DNA from: Nostoc sp. FACHB-280
GTDB lineage: Bacteria; Cyanobacteriota; Cyanobacteriia; Cyanobacteriales; Nostocaceae
Assembly: GCF_014697615.1 (NCBI RefSeq)
Contig: NZ_JACJSD010000008.1
Location: 62,001 to 126,000 of the forward strand
DNA length: 64,000 bases
Direction: 5' to 3'
Shown here: piece after piece, positions 18,171 to 28,000 of the stretch
How positions within the stretch are numbered: position 1 is the first letter of the stretch
Layout of the letters: each line of letters opens with the position of its first letter
Notes under the pieces: generated by a model
The model's database searches: none
What the model was told of the DNA's origin: nothing
What the model saw: the letters and a program-made list of their open reading frames with translations, nothing else
Made by a program: the position numbers and the translations under genes

Positions 18171-18752
18171 ACAGTCTCTCCTCCTTCAATTTTTGGTTCT
18201 GTGCCGAGAATGGATTTGTAGGCAGATTAAATTTACACAAGAAACAGGTAGGTCTACTCTACCATCTTGATCAGCTACATCAATACCAAGCATAATAACT
18301 TTCTATTTTCTCGAAAATTAACTTTTTATTTAACAAGGTAGAAAACGCAGATACAAGAATTTATTTATTATCTAATTATCCGATTTTTTTGGAAAACCGG
18401 ATAGAGATAATGTGTTCAGGTAGAGTTTGAGACTATCCGAACTAAACTCTATATCCTCTGTCTGCTGCCTTCTTGAAAAATGATAAAATTTACTTTTTCT
18501 ACGTTTTATATTAAATAGATTAGATTAAATATGAAATCTATAAAACTCATATATTTTAATCAATATGAGTTTAATACCTCATAAAAATCCTAATTTCTAC
18601 ACTAAGAGAAATTTATTCAATCCACAGCAAGGTGTGTTTTTTTGATTCAGACAATAAAGCCTGATGAAGAATATCTCCGCTATTTTACGCCAAAAAACGG
18701 TAATTTGATTATGGACACGTTTATCTATAAACAAAATGAGCTTTGAGTCTTT
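18171..18752. promoter_or_regulatory. AT-rich divergent region with a perfect inverted repeat
   Basis: About 580 bp between the CHAT-WD40 remnant and the ATPase at 18753. The inverted repeat AAACTCATAT (18543-18552) / ATATGAGTTT (18563-18572) has perfect 10-bp arms and a 10-base gap. Its half-site recurs before other genes of this island. TATCCG/CGGATA near 18376-18403 is a weaker repeat. No gene was seen. Confidence 0.45.
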
Positions 18753-20105
18753 ATGAATCTTGATTCTTTAATTGAAATAATTAACCGTAAGTTGATAGAG
18801 AGCCAAAATCGTCCCCTCAGTTCCACAGAAGTTTTGATTCTGCGCGGCATCTGGGAATATCAAACTTATAACAAAATTGCTGAGTACGGTGGCTATAGTG
18901 CTGGCTACTTAACTAACGTGGTAGCCCCAGAGTTATGTCAACGGCTTTCTAATTTAGTTGGACAACGGGTTACTAAAAAAAACTGTCGGATGCTATTAGA
19001 GGCTTATGTTGCTTCTCAAACAGCTTCAGACTTAAAAACTCAAAAATCACAGTTTAAAGCACTTTCTGGCGAAATTGCTCAAGATTTTTCCCATCGCTAC
19101 CCTAATGGTGCAGTTCCCCTTGATTCTGCCATTTACGTTGAACGTACTTTAATTGAAGAACAGGTTTATGCAGAAATTAGCAAACCAGGAGCATTAGTGC
19201 GAATAAAAGCTCCCAAAGAAATGGGTAAAACTTCACTCATGCTCAGGACTTTAGAATATGGAGAAAATTTAGGTTACTGTACCGTCAGCCTAAATCTAGA
19301 GCAAACTGACCAAGCAATATTGAGTGATTTGAATCGGTTTCTACGCTGGCTATGTGCCAATATAAGTAGTCAGCTTCATTTAGAACCAAAACTAGATAAT
19401 TACTGGGATGAAGATATTGGTAGCAAAGTTAGCTGTAGTTTGTATATTAGAAACTATTTATTAGAGAACATTAATGCTCCTTTAGTTTTGGCATTAGATG
19501 AGGTGAACCAGATTTTTGAGTATCCGCAAATAGCTAAGGATTTTTTACCTCTGCTACGTTCTTGGTATGAAGAAGCTAAAAGATTACCTATCTGGCAAAA
19601 GCTACGCTTGATCATAGTTCATTCAACTGAAATTTATGTTCCTCTCCAAATTCAACAGTCTCCGTTCAATGTTGGCTTACCAATTCAATTAACCAGTTTT
19701 AATTTAGAACAGGTGCAGCAGTTAGCCCAGCAATATGGAATTGACTGGACTGATGGGGATGAACCTAGACAACTTATGGAGATGGTTGGCGGACATCCTG
19801 CATTAGTGAACATCGCACTCTATCATCTTAATCGTGGGGAGATAAATCTTCCACAATTGCTAGAAACTGCTCATACCTCGACTGGGGTTTATTTTCATCA
19901 CTTACAACGTCATTGGGTAAGTTTACAACAGCAAGCTGAATTAGCGATCGCACTTACTACTGTCCTAAATTCTACTCAACCAACACAGTTAGAACCTATC
20001 ATTGCTTACAAGTTAAGCAGTATGGGGCTGATTAAGTTAGATAATAACCAAGCTACACCTAGTTGTCGGTTATATCAACAGTATTTTCAGTCAAAGCTTC
20101 TCTAG
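18753..20105 (+). CDS. AAA-like ATPase with vMAP-type N-terminal HTH domain
   Basis: A 450-aa protein. Residues 1-85 (LSSTEVLILRGIWEYQTYNKIAE, then GYSAGYLTNVVAPELCQRLSNL) resemble the helix-turn-helix domain found at the start of vWA-MoxR-associated proteins in cyanobacteria. From about 110 the protein is an AAA-like (AAA_35) ATPase: the P-loop variant APKEMGKTSLML near 154 and Walker B LVLALDEVNQIF near 245. The P-loop has GxxxxMGKTS where classical AAA has GxxxxGKT, usual for this family. Such proteins are conflict or signalling components that couple to effectors elsewhere. The C-terminal AAA_35 portion is related to that of the protein at 31152. It has an ACTCATAT inverted repeat upstream. 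Confidence 0.78.
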   Translation: MNLDSLIEIINRKLIESQNRPLSSTEVLILRGIWEYQTYNKIAEYGGYSAGYLTNVVAPELCQRLSNLVGQRVTKKNCRMLLEAYVASQTASDLKTQKSQFKALSGEIAQDFSHRYPNGAVPLDSAIYVERTLIEEQVYAEISKPGALVRIKAPKEMGKTSLMLRTLEYGENLGYCTVSLNLEQTDQAILSDLNRFLRWLCANISSQLHLEPKLDNYWDEDIGSKVSCSLYIRNYLLENINAPLVLALDEVNQIFEYPQIAKDFLPLLRSWYEEAKRLPIWQKLRLIIVHSTEIYVPLQIQQSPFNVGLPIQLTSFNLEQVQQLAQQYGIDWTDGDEPRQLMEMVGGHPALVNIALYHLNRGEINLPQLLETAHTSTGVYFHHLQRHWVSLQQQAELAIALTTVLNSTQPTQLEPIIAYKLSSMGLIKLDNNQATPSCRLYQQYFQSKLL

Positions 20106-20431
20106 CAATAGCATCAAATATTAATAGTGAATATTGGTAATTTTTATCTAACTTTACTTGTTTAAAATGGCAACATATTTTTCTCATATAAAAACTCATA
20201 TTTTTAATATGAAAATCTTTGAAAACTCATAATAATTACAATTATAAAAAAATGTATCGTTATTAATATTTTATATTCGTAAAATATTAATAACGATATG
20301 ATTAACTGTAGTTAAGCAAATGTAGGTTTGATGAGTTATTGCTTTTTAGTTAGTTATAAATTTCGCTAAATCAAACTCATCTTTCTATTTGCCAAATGAG
20401 AATATTTTCCAATTTTTAGGATGCACAAACG
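20106..20431. other. AT-rich gap upstream of the two-module protein
   Basis: The 326 bp hold copies of the AACTCATA motif (AAACTCATAT at 20192-20201, AAACTCATAA at 20223) and a very strong hairpin (20255-20298, listed separately). No small peptide gene with a ribosome site was found; a 21-codon frame at 20168 is not convincing. Confidence 0.4.
20255..20298. promoter_or_regulatory. Perfect 19-bp inverted repeat with 6-base loop
   Basis: TATCGTTATTAATATTTTA (20255-20273) and its exact complement (20280-20298) enclose TATTCG. It is 133 bp upstream of the ATG at 20432. It is too A/T-rich and lacks a T-tract for a standard terminator; an operator, transcript-end hairpin or processing site is possible. 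Confidence 0.6.
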
Positions 20432-21325
20432 ATGAGTCTACCGAATGCTTATAATATTCTTATTCCCCAAAAAAGGCTCTCCCAGCTAATCGCTCAGTCA
20501 TGGTTAGATGGTAAGACTATTCCTTTAGAAAATAAAAGCTTTCTGATTGAACAGAAAATCTTGTCTCCAGAAGAAGCTGAAGTGTTTCGGATAATTTTAG
20601 TAGAAATCAGTCAAGTTGAAATAGATGAGGTAGATAAGAAAATTGTCATGCCTGCTTATCGACCAGACCCAGAAGTATTAGAGGATTTAGATATCAGAGA
20701 TTGGCTTTATAATTGGGTTGCAAGTGATCCGAAAAGTTCTCCTTGGATAGCACCACCACCGCCAAAACCAGAGGTGAATATAGAAAAGCCAGGAAAAGTC
20801 ATAGTTTTTGATTCACCTAATGAACAGAATCTTCTGAATGAAAATGCCAGCGAAATCAAAAATTTGCAAGTTCCTTTACTACCAAGTGTAAAAGTTTTCC
20901 AAGGGGCTAATGCCAACATAGCACCAGATGAACAAGAAGTCAGAGATGACCAAAAAGCAATAGACATAGAAATAGCACCCTTCAATACTCTGATTCCCAA
21001 TAAAAAACTTTCTCAACTGATTGCTAAATCATGGCTAGAAAATAGGGAAATTAATATCGATAAAGACTTTCTGGTTAATAATGGCATTATCTCTGAATTT
21101 GAGGCTCAATTTAAGATTGATATTCACGTTGAGCGGAATCAGCCACCGCGTGAATATAAAGGAGGAATAACACCACAACAATATGGTTACAAGATAAATG
21201 TACCTTATCCTCCAAAACCTAGCAGTGAGAATTTACCAGAAGATGTTTTACGGGAATGGGTAGAAAATGACTCATATTCTGCTCCTTGGACACCAAGCAA
21301 TGAATGGATTCCTTACACTTGCTGA
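20432..21325 (+). CDS. Two-module protein next to a YcaO cyclodehydratase; possible RiPP substrate
   Basis: A 297-aa hydrophilic protein with no signal peptide and no family I recognise. It contains two related modules: residues 8-110 (YNILIPQKRLSQLIAQSWL ... IRDWLYNWVASD.KSSPWIAP) and about 183-297 (FNTLIPNKKLSQLIAKSWL ... LREWVENDSYSAPWTP). A proline-rich, acidic linker joins them. The only cysteine in the whole protein is the very last residue (ending WIPYTC). It starts at an ATG and lies 189 bp upstream of the cyclodehydratase at 21515 on the same strand. YcaO enzymes act on Cys/Ser/Thr next to a leader recognised by an RRE domain, so it may be the substrate; equally it could be a structural or regulatory partner. 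That role is inference. Confidence 0.6.
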   Translation: MSLPNAYNILIPQKRLSQLIAQSWLDGKTIPLENKSFLIEQKILSPEEAEVFRIILVEISQVEIDEVDKKIVMPAYRPDPEVLEDLDIRDWLYNWVASDPKSSPWIAPPPPKPEVNIEKPGKVIVFDSPNEQNLLNENASEIKNLQVPLLPSVKVFQGANANIAPDEQEVRDDQKAIDIEIAPFNTLIPNKKLSQLIAKSWLENREINIDKDFLVNNGIISEFEAQFKIDIHVERNQPPREYKGGITPQQYGYKINVPYPPKPSSENLPEDVLREWVENDSYSAPWTPSNEWIPYTC

Positions 21326-21399
21326 TGGTTGATAAATAGTGTTTTTAGGATTTATTACCCTAAAGATATTGAAATCAAACATTTAAGTCTGGTAAAAAT

Positions 21400-21432
21400 G
21401 ATGGTGGGAGAATAGTTTTTTATTCTCTCATC
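21400..21432 (+). terminator. Hairpin between the two-module gene and the cyclodehydratase
   Basis: GATGGTGGGAGAATA (21400-21414) pairs with TATTCTCTCATC (21421-21432) around GTTTTTT. The T-run is in the loop, not after the stem, so it may attenuate read-through or separate a highly expressed first gene from the enzyme gene. Confidence 0.4.
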
Positions 21433-21514
21433 TTAAGATTGGTGCTTGAATTTGTAAAAAATAATAATTAGCTTATCAAACAGTGTTCGATTTAACGAAC
21501 TGAGGTGAAGAAAT

Positions 21515-23785
21515 ATGTTGACTCGTCCAAAATTAAAAACTAGCTTTAAATATTTTGAATTTCTAAATAAAAATAATGAGCATACATTATTACTGTCTGA
21601 AAGAAAGGCTAATTTCCTCAATGGTTCTGTATATCAAATGTTAATTCCATTAATTAATGGCAAGTATACAGTTGATGAAATTGTTGACTTACTTATGCAA
21701 AAAAGTATATCTGCTAGTGAAATTTATTATGCTCTGATGGTCATGGAAAAAATGGGCTATATTATTGATAGCAATGAATGTCTACCATCTAATTTAGAAA
21801 TTTTTTGTGAAAATTTAAATATTAATACACAGATTGCTTATCAAAGATTACAAACAACTAAAGTAGCAATCAAATCTTTTAGCTCTTATCTTCCTGTTGA
21901 TGAATTTAAAAATACTCTTGAATCTTTACATATTGGAGTAACATCCGAATTAGGAGATATAGAGATAGTTTTAACTGATGATTATTTGCATAATGAGTTA
22001 AAAAGCTTTAACGAGGAAGCCTTAAAATTAAATAAGCCTTGGATGTTAGTGAAACCAGTAGGCACAATAGTTTGGATAGGGCCTATCTTTATTCCTGGTA
22101 AAACAGGTTGTTGGCATTGTCTAGCTCAACGTTTGCGAAATAATAAACCTGTAGAAAGATTTATCGAAAGACATCAAGGAATGTCCACATCTTTAACTCC
22201 TCCTCTGGGTTCGTTAGCTACCACTTATCAAACTGCATTAGGAATGGCTGCTACTGAAATTTTTAAATGGATAGTTCAAGGTGAAAATAAACGCTTGGAG
22301 GGGATGCTAGTTACCCATGACACTATTTCTTTAGAAATACAAAACCATGTTTTAGTAAAGCGTCCTCAATGCCCATGCTGTGGTAATAGCAATGGATTTA
22401 ATGCTGAACCATATCCAATAGTTTTAGGACATCGGCAGAAAACATTTACATTAGATGGAGGACACCGATGTATTTCTCCAGAGGAAACATTCAAGAAATA
22501 TCAACACCATATTAGTCCTTTAACAGGAGTAGTTAGAGGGCTAGGTAAAATAGATCAAAATTTCCACACTTTAATTCATACCTATGTAGCTAGGCATCAC
22601 TTTGCTACGATATTTGATGATTTAAATGCTTTACGGCAAAATATTAGCGGTAGAAGTGCAGGAAAAGGAAAAACTGACCAGCAAGCAAAGGTTAGTGCCT
22701 TATGCGAAGCTATTGAACGGTATTCTGGGGTATTTCAAGGAAATGAAAATAGGCAAACAGGAAGTTATCAACAACTTATAGATAAAGCGATTCATCCTAA
22801 TGCCTGTATGAATTTTAGTGAAGCACAATATAGCGATCGCCACAACTGGAATGCAAATTGTTCTGGCTGGTTCCAAAAAATTCCTGAACCTTTTGATGAA
22901 GAAAAAGAAATTGAGTGGACACCAGTTTGGTCTTTAACTCATCAAGAATTTAAGTATTTACCAACAGCCTATTGTTATTACGGCTATCCTAACTTGTTAA
23001 TGCCTGAGTGTTGGGCTGACTCTAATGGTTGTGCTGCTGGTAATACTTTAGAAGAAGCAATCCTTCAAGGTTTTCTGGAATTAGTAGAACGTGATTGTGT
23101 GGCTTTGTGGTGGTATAACCGACTCAAAAAACCACAGGTAGATATAGAAAGTTTTGAAGACCCTTATTTTCTAGCTCTCAAGAAATATTACCAAACAATT
23201 CATCGGGAACTGTGGATTTTAGATATTACTAACGATTTAAACATCCCAACCTTTGCTGCTATCAGTCGCAGAACAGATAGCCCAGCAGAAGATATTATCC
23301 TTGGTTTTGGCACTCATTTTGATCCGCAGATTGCTATGAGCAGAGCTTTAAGCGAAATAAACCAAATTCTTCCTAATGTTTTATCTGCGAACGCTGATGG
23401 TAGTACGAAATATCCTGCTTCTTCAGATTCCCTCGCTCTTAAATGGTGGAAAACAGCAACAGTAGAAAATCAATCTTATCTGTTTCCCGATAAAAATATC
23501 ACACCTAAATTATGTACTAATTATCCTCATAATTGGAGCGAAGATTTACTGGAAGATATCATGCTCTGTCAGCAATTAGTTGAAAAGAATGGTATGGAAA
23601 TGCTGGTTTTGGATCAAACCCGTGCAGATATTAAACTGAGGGTAGTTAAAGTAATTGTTCCGGGAATGCGTCATTGGTGGAGACGTTTAGGTTCAGGTAG
23701 ATTGTATGATGTTCCTGTAAACATGGGTTGCTTGAAGCAGCCACTAACTGAGAATCAACTTAATCCTTTTCCCATGTGGATGTAA
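21515..23785 (+). CDS. Fused RRE/E1-like and YcaO cyclodehydratase (TOMM type)
   Basis: A 756-aa enzyme. Residues 1-90 form a winged-helix, PqqD-like RiPP recognition element (LLLSERKANFLNGSVYQML, then IYYALMVMEKMGYI). Residues about 95-300 are the E1-like partner, with zinc cysteines CWHC (about 199) and CPCC (about 288). The YcaO domain starts near 370 with SGRSAGKGKTDQQAKVSALC and EAIERYSG, and continues with DSNGCAAGNTLEEAILQGFLELVERDC (in part), the ATP/Mg site residues. It ends NPFPMWM, close to the proline-rich tail expected. Such fusions use ATP to turn Cys/Ser/Thr into azolines. The ribosome site GAGGTGAAG precedes the ATG. No flavin dehydrogenase, which would oxidise azolines to azoles, is seen nearby. 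Confidence 0.88.
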   Translation: MLTRPKLKTSFKYFEFLNKNNEHTLLLSERKANFLNGSVYQMLIPLINGKYTVDEIVDLLMQKSISASEIYYALMVMEKMGYIIDSNECLPSNLEIFCENLNINTQIAYQRLQTTKVAIKSFSSYLPVDEFKNTLESLHIGVTSELGDIEIVLTDDYLHNELKSFNEEALKLNKPWMLVKPVGTIVWIGPIFIPGKTGCWHCLAQRLRNNKPVERFIERHQGMSTSLTPPLGSLATTYQTALGMAATEIFKWIVQGENKRLEGMLVTHDTISLEIQNHVLVKRPQCPCCGNSNGFNAEPYPIVLGHRQKTFTLDGGHRCISPEETFKKYQHHISPLTGVVRGLGKIDQNFHTLIHTYVARHHFATIFDDLNALRQNISGRSAGKGKTDQQAKVSALCEAIERYSGVFQGNENRQTGSYQQLIDKAIHPNACMNFSEAQYSDRHNWNANCSGWFQKIPEPFDEEKEIEWTPVWSLTHQEFKYLPTAYCYYGYPNLLMPECWADSNGCAAGNTLEEAILQGFLELVERDCVALWWYNRLKKPQVDIESFEDPYFLALKKYYQTIHRELWILDITNDLNIPTFAAISRRTDSPAEDIILGFGTHFDPQIAMSRALSEINQILPNVLSANADGSTKYPASSDSLALKWWKTATVENQSYLFPDKNITPKLCTNYPHNWSEDLLEDIMLCQQLVEKNGMEMLVLDQTRADIKLRVVKVIVPGMRHWWRRLGSGRLYDVPVNMGCLKQPLTENQLNPFPMWM

Positions 23786-23813
23786 TAGTTAATTGAAATT
23801 AAGTGATAGATTA

Positions 23814-24914
23814 ATGGTAAAAGAATATTCAATTATTGATGCAGATTCCCATGTATTTGAACCTTTTGATATGTGGGCAAAGTATTTAGAACCTGCTTAT
23901 AAAAGCTTTGCACCATCACCAGACATGAAAATTCAAGGTGAAGATATTTATTATAAAGCTTCCGGTGAAGTTGTCGCTCAATGGAATAAACAGATCATGC
24001 AAGCTCATCCAATGGCTCGACTTAATGGCTTCACTAATGAGCTTCATGTTTTAGAAACAAAAAGAATGGGCGCTGATATTTCTTTTATTTACCCAACATT
24101 GGGAATGTCAATCATAGCAATTGATACGATGGAACCTAATTTAGCAGGTGCATTTACCCGCGCTTACAACAACTGGTTGTACCAAGATTTTTGCAGTTAT
24201 GACCCAAAAATTCTTAAAGGAGTAGGGATGATTAATCTTCATACGCCTGAAGAAATGGTATCAGAGTTGCATCGCATTGCAGAATTTGATTGCAAAGCAG
24301 TCTGTTTACGTCCCAACCCAGTTAAGGGAAGGTTATTGAGCGACTCTGCTTATGAACCTTTTTGGACAGAGTGTGAACAACTGGGAATAGCCGTCAGCAT
24401 TCACGAAGGCACTCATAGCCGCTTGCCTACAGTTGGTGCAGATAGGTTCAATACTCGTTTTGCCTTGCGTTCTTGCTCCCATCCTATGGAGCAGATGATG
24501 GCTATGCTTGCTTTAATTGAAGGAGGAGTACTAGAACGTCATCCTCAGCTAAGAGTAGGTTTTCTAGAGTCTGGTTGTGGTTGGTTAGTTTACTGGCTAT
24601 GGCGTTTAGATGAAGAGTATGAATGTCATTACTGGGAAGTTAAGGATAATGTCAAGCTCAAACCTTCAGAATACTTTAAACGCCAATGTTTTATCGGGTA
24701 TGAACTAGGAGAACCTGGCGTTGAGTCGGTAATTAAGTATATTGGTGCAGATCAGTTAATTTTTGGTTCTGACTACCCTCATGTTCATTGGAGTCAAACA
24801 GAAGGAGAAGGTGGATGTTTCCACATTCAAAAAACTCTTCACGAACTACTACCAGAAGAAACTGTAAAAAAAATTCTTTGGGATAATCCGTCCCGTTTTT
24901 ATGGTTTACAATAA
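23814..24914 (+). CDS. Amidohydrolase family 2 metal-dependent hydrolase
   Basis: About 366 aa from the ATG at 23814, 28 bp after the cyclodehydratase stop; a TTG at 23793 would add seven residues. TIM-barrel amidohydrolase_2 (ACMSD-like) signs are the metal motif IIDADSHVFEP at the start, CLRPNPVKGR, SIHEGTHSR with a metal histidine (about 197), FLESGCGWLVYWLWR, and the C-terminal FGSDYPHVHW aspartate. This family hydrolyses or decarboxylates small cyclic or acidic substrates. Tight linkage to the YcaO enzyme suggests it acts on the modified peptide, as amidohydrolases do in the bottromycin pathway; that is analogy and not shown. Alternatively it is a decarboxylase for a small molecule. Confidence 0.82.
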   Translation: MVKEYSIIDADSHVFEPFDMWAKYLEPAYKSFAPSPDMKIQGEDIYYKASGEVVAQWNKQIMQAHPMARLNGFTNELHVLETKRMGADISFIYPTLGMSIIAIDTMEPNLAGAFTRAYNNWLYQDFCSYDPKILKGVGMINLHTPEEMVSELHRIAEFDCKAVCLRPNPVKGRLLSDSAYEPFWTECEQLGIAVSIHEGTHSRLPTVGADRFNTRFALRSCSHPMEQMMAMLALIEGGVLERHPQLRVGFLESGCGWLVYWLWRLDEEYECHYWEVKDNVKLKPSEYFKRQCFIGYELGEPGVESVIKYIGADQLIFGSDYPHVHWSQTEGEGGCFHIQKTLHELLPEETVKKILWDNPSRFYGLQ

Positions 24915-25027
24915 TTTTTCTTTGCTTATACTCAGCAGCATATAATTAAACTAGGATTACAGGAAATATTCATAAATAAATTACTCTGCTAGATACTTTA
25001 AATATTGCAACATAATCCATACCAATT

Positions 25028-28000
25028 ATGAATACCATTGCTGGCTGCCAAATTATAGCCAAAATCTATGAAAGTGCTAACTCTTTAGTCTATAGAGCTA
25101 TACGTAGCCAGAATGGTCAGCCTGTAATATTGAAGATTCTTAAAGAAGATTATCCTCTGCCATCAGAATTGATTAGGTATAAACAAGAATATGAAATTAC
25201 CCATTGTTTAAATTTAGATGGGGTAATCCGAGCTTATGAATTACACAGATATAAAAATAGTTTGCTTATAGTTTTGGAAGATTTTGGTGGTGAATCTTTA
25301 AAAGTATTAATGCAAAGGCAACAGTTTACATTAAGAGAGTTTTTGACACTTGCTATCAAAATTACCGAAAGCTTGAGTGCTATTCATACTGCCAATATTA
25401 TCCATAAAGATATCAACCCGTACAATATCGTTTTTAACCCAAAAACTGGACAAATTAAAATTATTGATTTCGGCATTTCTAGCATTTTACCGAGAGAAAA
25501 CCCGATAATTCGTAATCCTGAACATTTAGAAGGAACCTTAGCTTATATTTCACCAGAACAAACTGGCAGAATGAATCGGGTGATAGATTACCGGACTGAT
25601 TTTTATTCTTTGGGAGTGACTTTTTATGAGTTACTAACTCAGCAATTACCTTTTGTAACTACTGAACCTATAGAGTTGGTACATTGTCATATAGCTCAAT
25701 TACCTCTACCACCACATATTGTAGTAGGGGAAGAAATTTGCCCTAAAATTATCTCAAATATCGTCATGAAATTAATGGCGAAAACTTCAGAAGAGAGATA
25801 TCAAAGTACTGGGGGAATAATAGCAGATTTAAAAACTTGTCTGAATCAATTAGAAAAATCTGGTAAGTGTTCTAATTTTAGTTTAAGAAGCCAAGATATT
25901 TCAGATAAGTTTAAAATATCGCAAAAACTCTATGGTAGAGGAAAAGAAGTAGAGCAGCTATTAACAACTTTTGAGAGAGTAAGCCTTGGCTCGACAGAAA
26001 TGGTAGTTGTAGCTGGTTATTCTGGTAGCGGTAAATCAGCTTTAGTTCAGGAAATTCATAAAGCAATTGTTCAGAAACAGGGTTATTTTATTTCCGGTAA
26101 ATTTGACCAATTGCAGCGTGATATTCCCTACACTTGCCTGATACAAGCATTTCAACAATTAATTCAGCATTTACTCACAGAAAGCCAGACGCACCTTTAT
26201 AAATGGAAACAGAAATTATTAGCAGCACTTGGAACAAATGGTCAAGTTATTATTGATGTTATTCCTGAAGTAGAATTAATTATTGGCAAACAACCTTCAG
26301 TACCACAGTTAAGCTCAACTGCATCTCGAAATCGTTTCAACTTAGTTTTGCAAAAATTCCTGGGTGTATTTACAAAAAAAGAACATCCTTTAGTTATTTT
26401 TTTAGATGATTTACAGTGGGTAGATTCTGCTTCTTTAAAATTAATTGAACTATTCATGGCTAATATCGATAGCCAATACCTTTTAATGATTGGAGCGTAT
26501 CGAGATAATGAAGTTAGCTCTACTCATGCTTTGATGCAAACTTTAGATAAAATTCAAAATGCTGGAATTAATCTAAATAAAATTATTGTCCAGCCTTTGA
26601 AGTTAGAGAATGTAGAAGAATTAATTGCTGATACACTGGGTTGCTCAATTGAAGAGTCAAAAACCTTAGCTGAACTAGTATTTAATAAAACTGATGGAAA
26701 CCCTTTCTTTTTGACTCAGTTACTTCAAGCTTTATATACACAAGAATTTTTGTTATTTGATCATAGTAATCGTTGTTGGCAATGGAACATTGCAGAGATT
26801 CAACGGGTAGAGATAACTGATAACGTAGTTGATTTAATGGTGACTAAAATTGAGAGGCTAGATAAAAGTGTTCAAGATTCTTTAAAGTTAGCTGCTTGCA
26901 TTGGTAATGAATTTGATTTAGATGTACTTGCGATAGTCAATGAAAAGTCTCTTAGAGATACAGCTATTGAACTTTTCCCAGCTATTCAAGAAGGCTTAAT
27001 TATACCTCTGAGTGAGGCGTATAAAATTCCAATTCTTTGGCGGGAACAAAAGAGCGATCGCACAGTAATATCTTCTGCTAAGATACCTGATGTTCCAGCT
27101 TCCATATCATACAAATTTTTACACGACCGAGTTCAGCAAGCTGCTTATACTTTAATTCCAAATGAGCAAAAGCAAGAAGCTCATTTCAAAGTCGGTCAAC
27201 TTCTGTTAGAAAATATTACACAAGATAAATTAGCAGAAAATATATTTAATATTGCCAATCATTTAAATATCAGTTTATCTTTAATTACTAATCAAACAAA
27301 AAAAGATAATCTGGCTCGTCTAAATTTAATAGCAGGTAGAAAAGCTAAGAATGCTGCTGCTTATGAAACAGCTATTAGATATATTAAAATTAGCTTAGAA
27401 TTACTTTCAGCAAATACTTGGAATGTTCAGTATGAATTAACATTGGCTCTTTATGTAGAAGCTGTAGAATTACAATACCTGAATACTAATTTTGAGGAAG
27501 CTGAAAATCTATCTAATATTGTCTTATCCGAAGCTAAGTCTCTGCTTGATAAAGTCAGAATTTATGAACTCAAAATTCAATCTTATATTGCTAAAATTCA
27601 AATGCAACTAGCTATAAATACTGCATACCAAGTTTTAGCACAGCTAGGAATTAATCTACCTCAAATACCAGACATCACTCATATTAATCAAGAGCAAGAA
27701 ACTGTAAAATTACTTTTGCAAGATAAGCAAATTGAGGATTTGTCTAATTTACCAAAGATGGCAGATCCGTATAAACTTGCAGCAGTCAGAATCTTAATGA
27801 TTGTTACTACTGCGACAATTATTAGTAATCCTCTTTTATATTCTTTAGTAACTTTAACGGCGGTGAATCTTTGCATTAAGTATGGTAATCCACCACAAGC
27901 TACTAGTGTTTATACTTTTTATGGCAAACTTTTGTGTGGAATGATGCAAGATATTGATACTGGTTATCGATTTGGTCAATTAGCTTTAAACTTACTAGAA

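Noticed and set aside
21400-21432. A standard Rho-independent terminator separating the two RiPP-locus genes
   Set aside because: The T-run is in the loop and not after the stem, so full termination is uncertain; kept only as a low-confidence hairpin.
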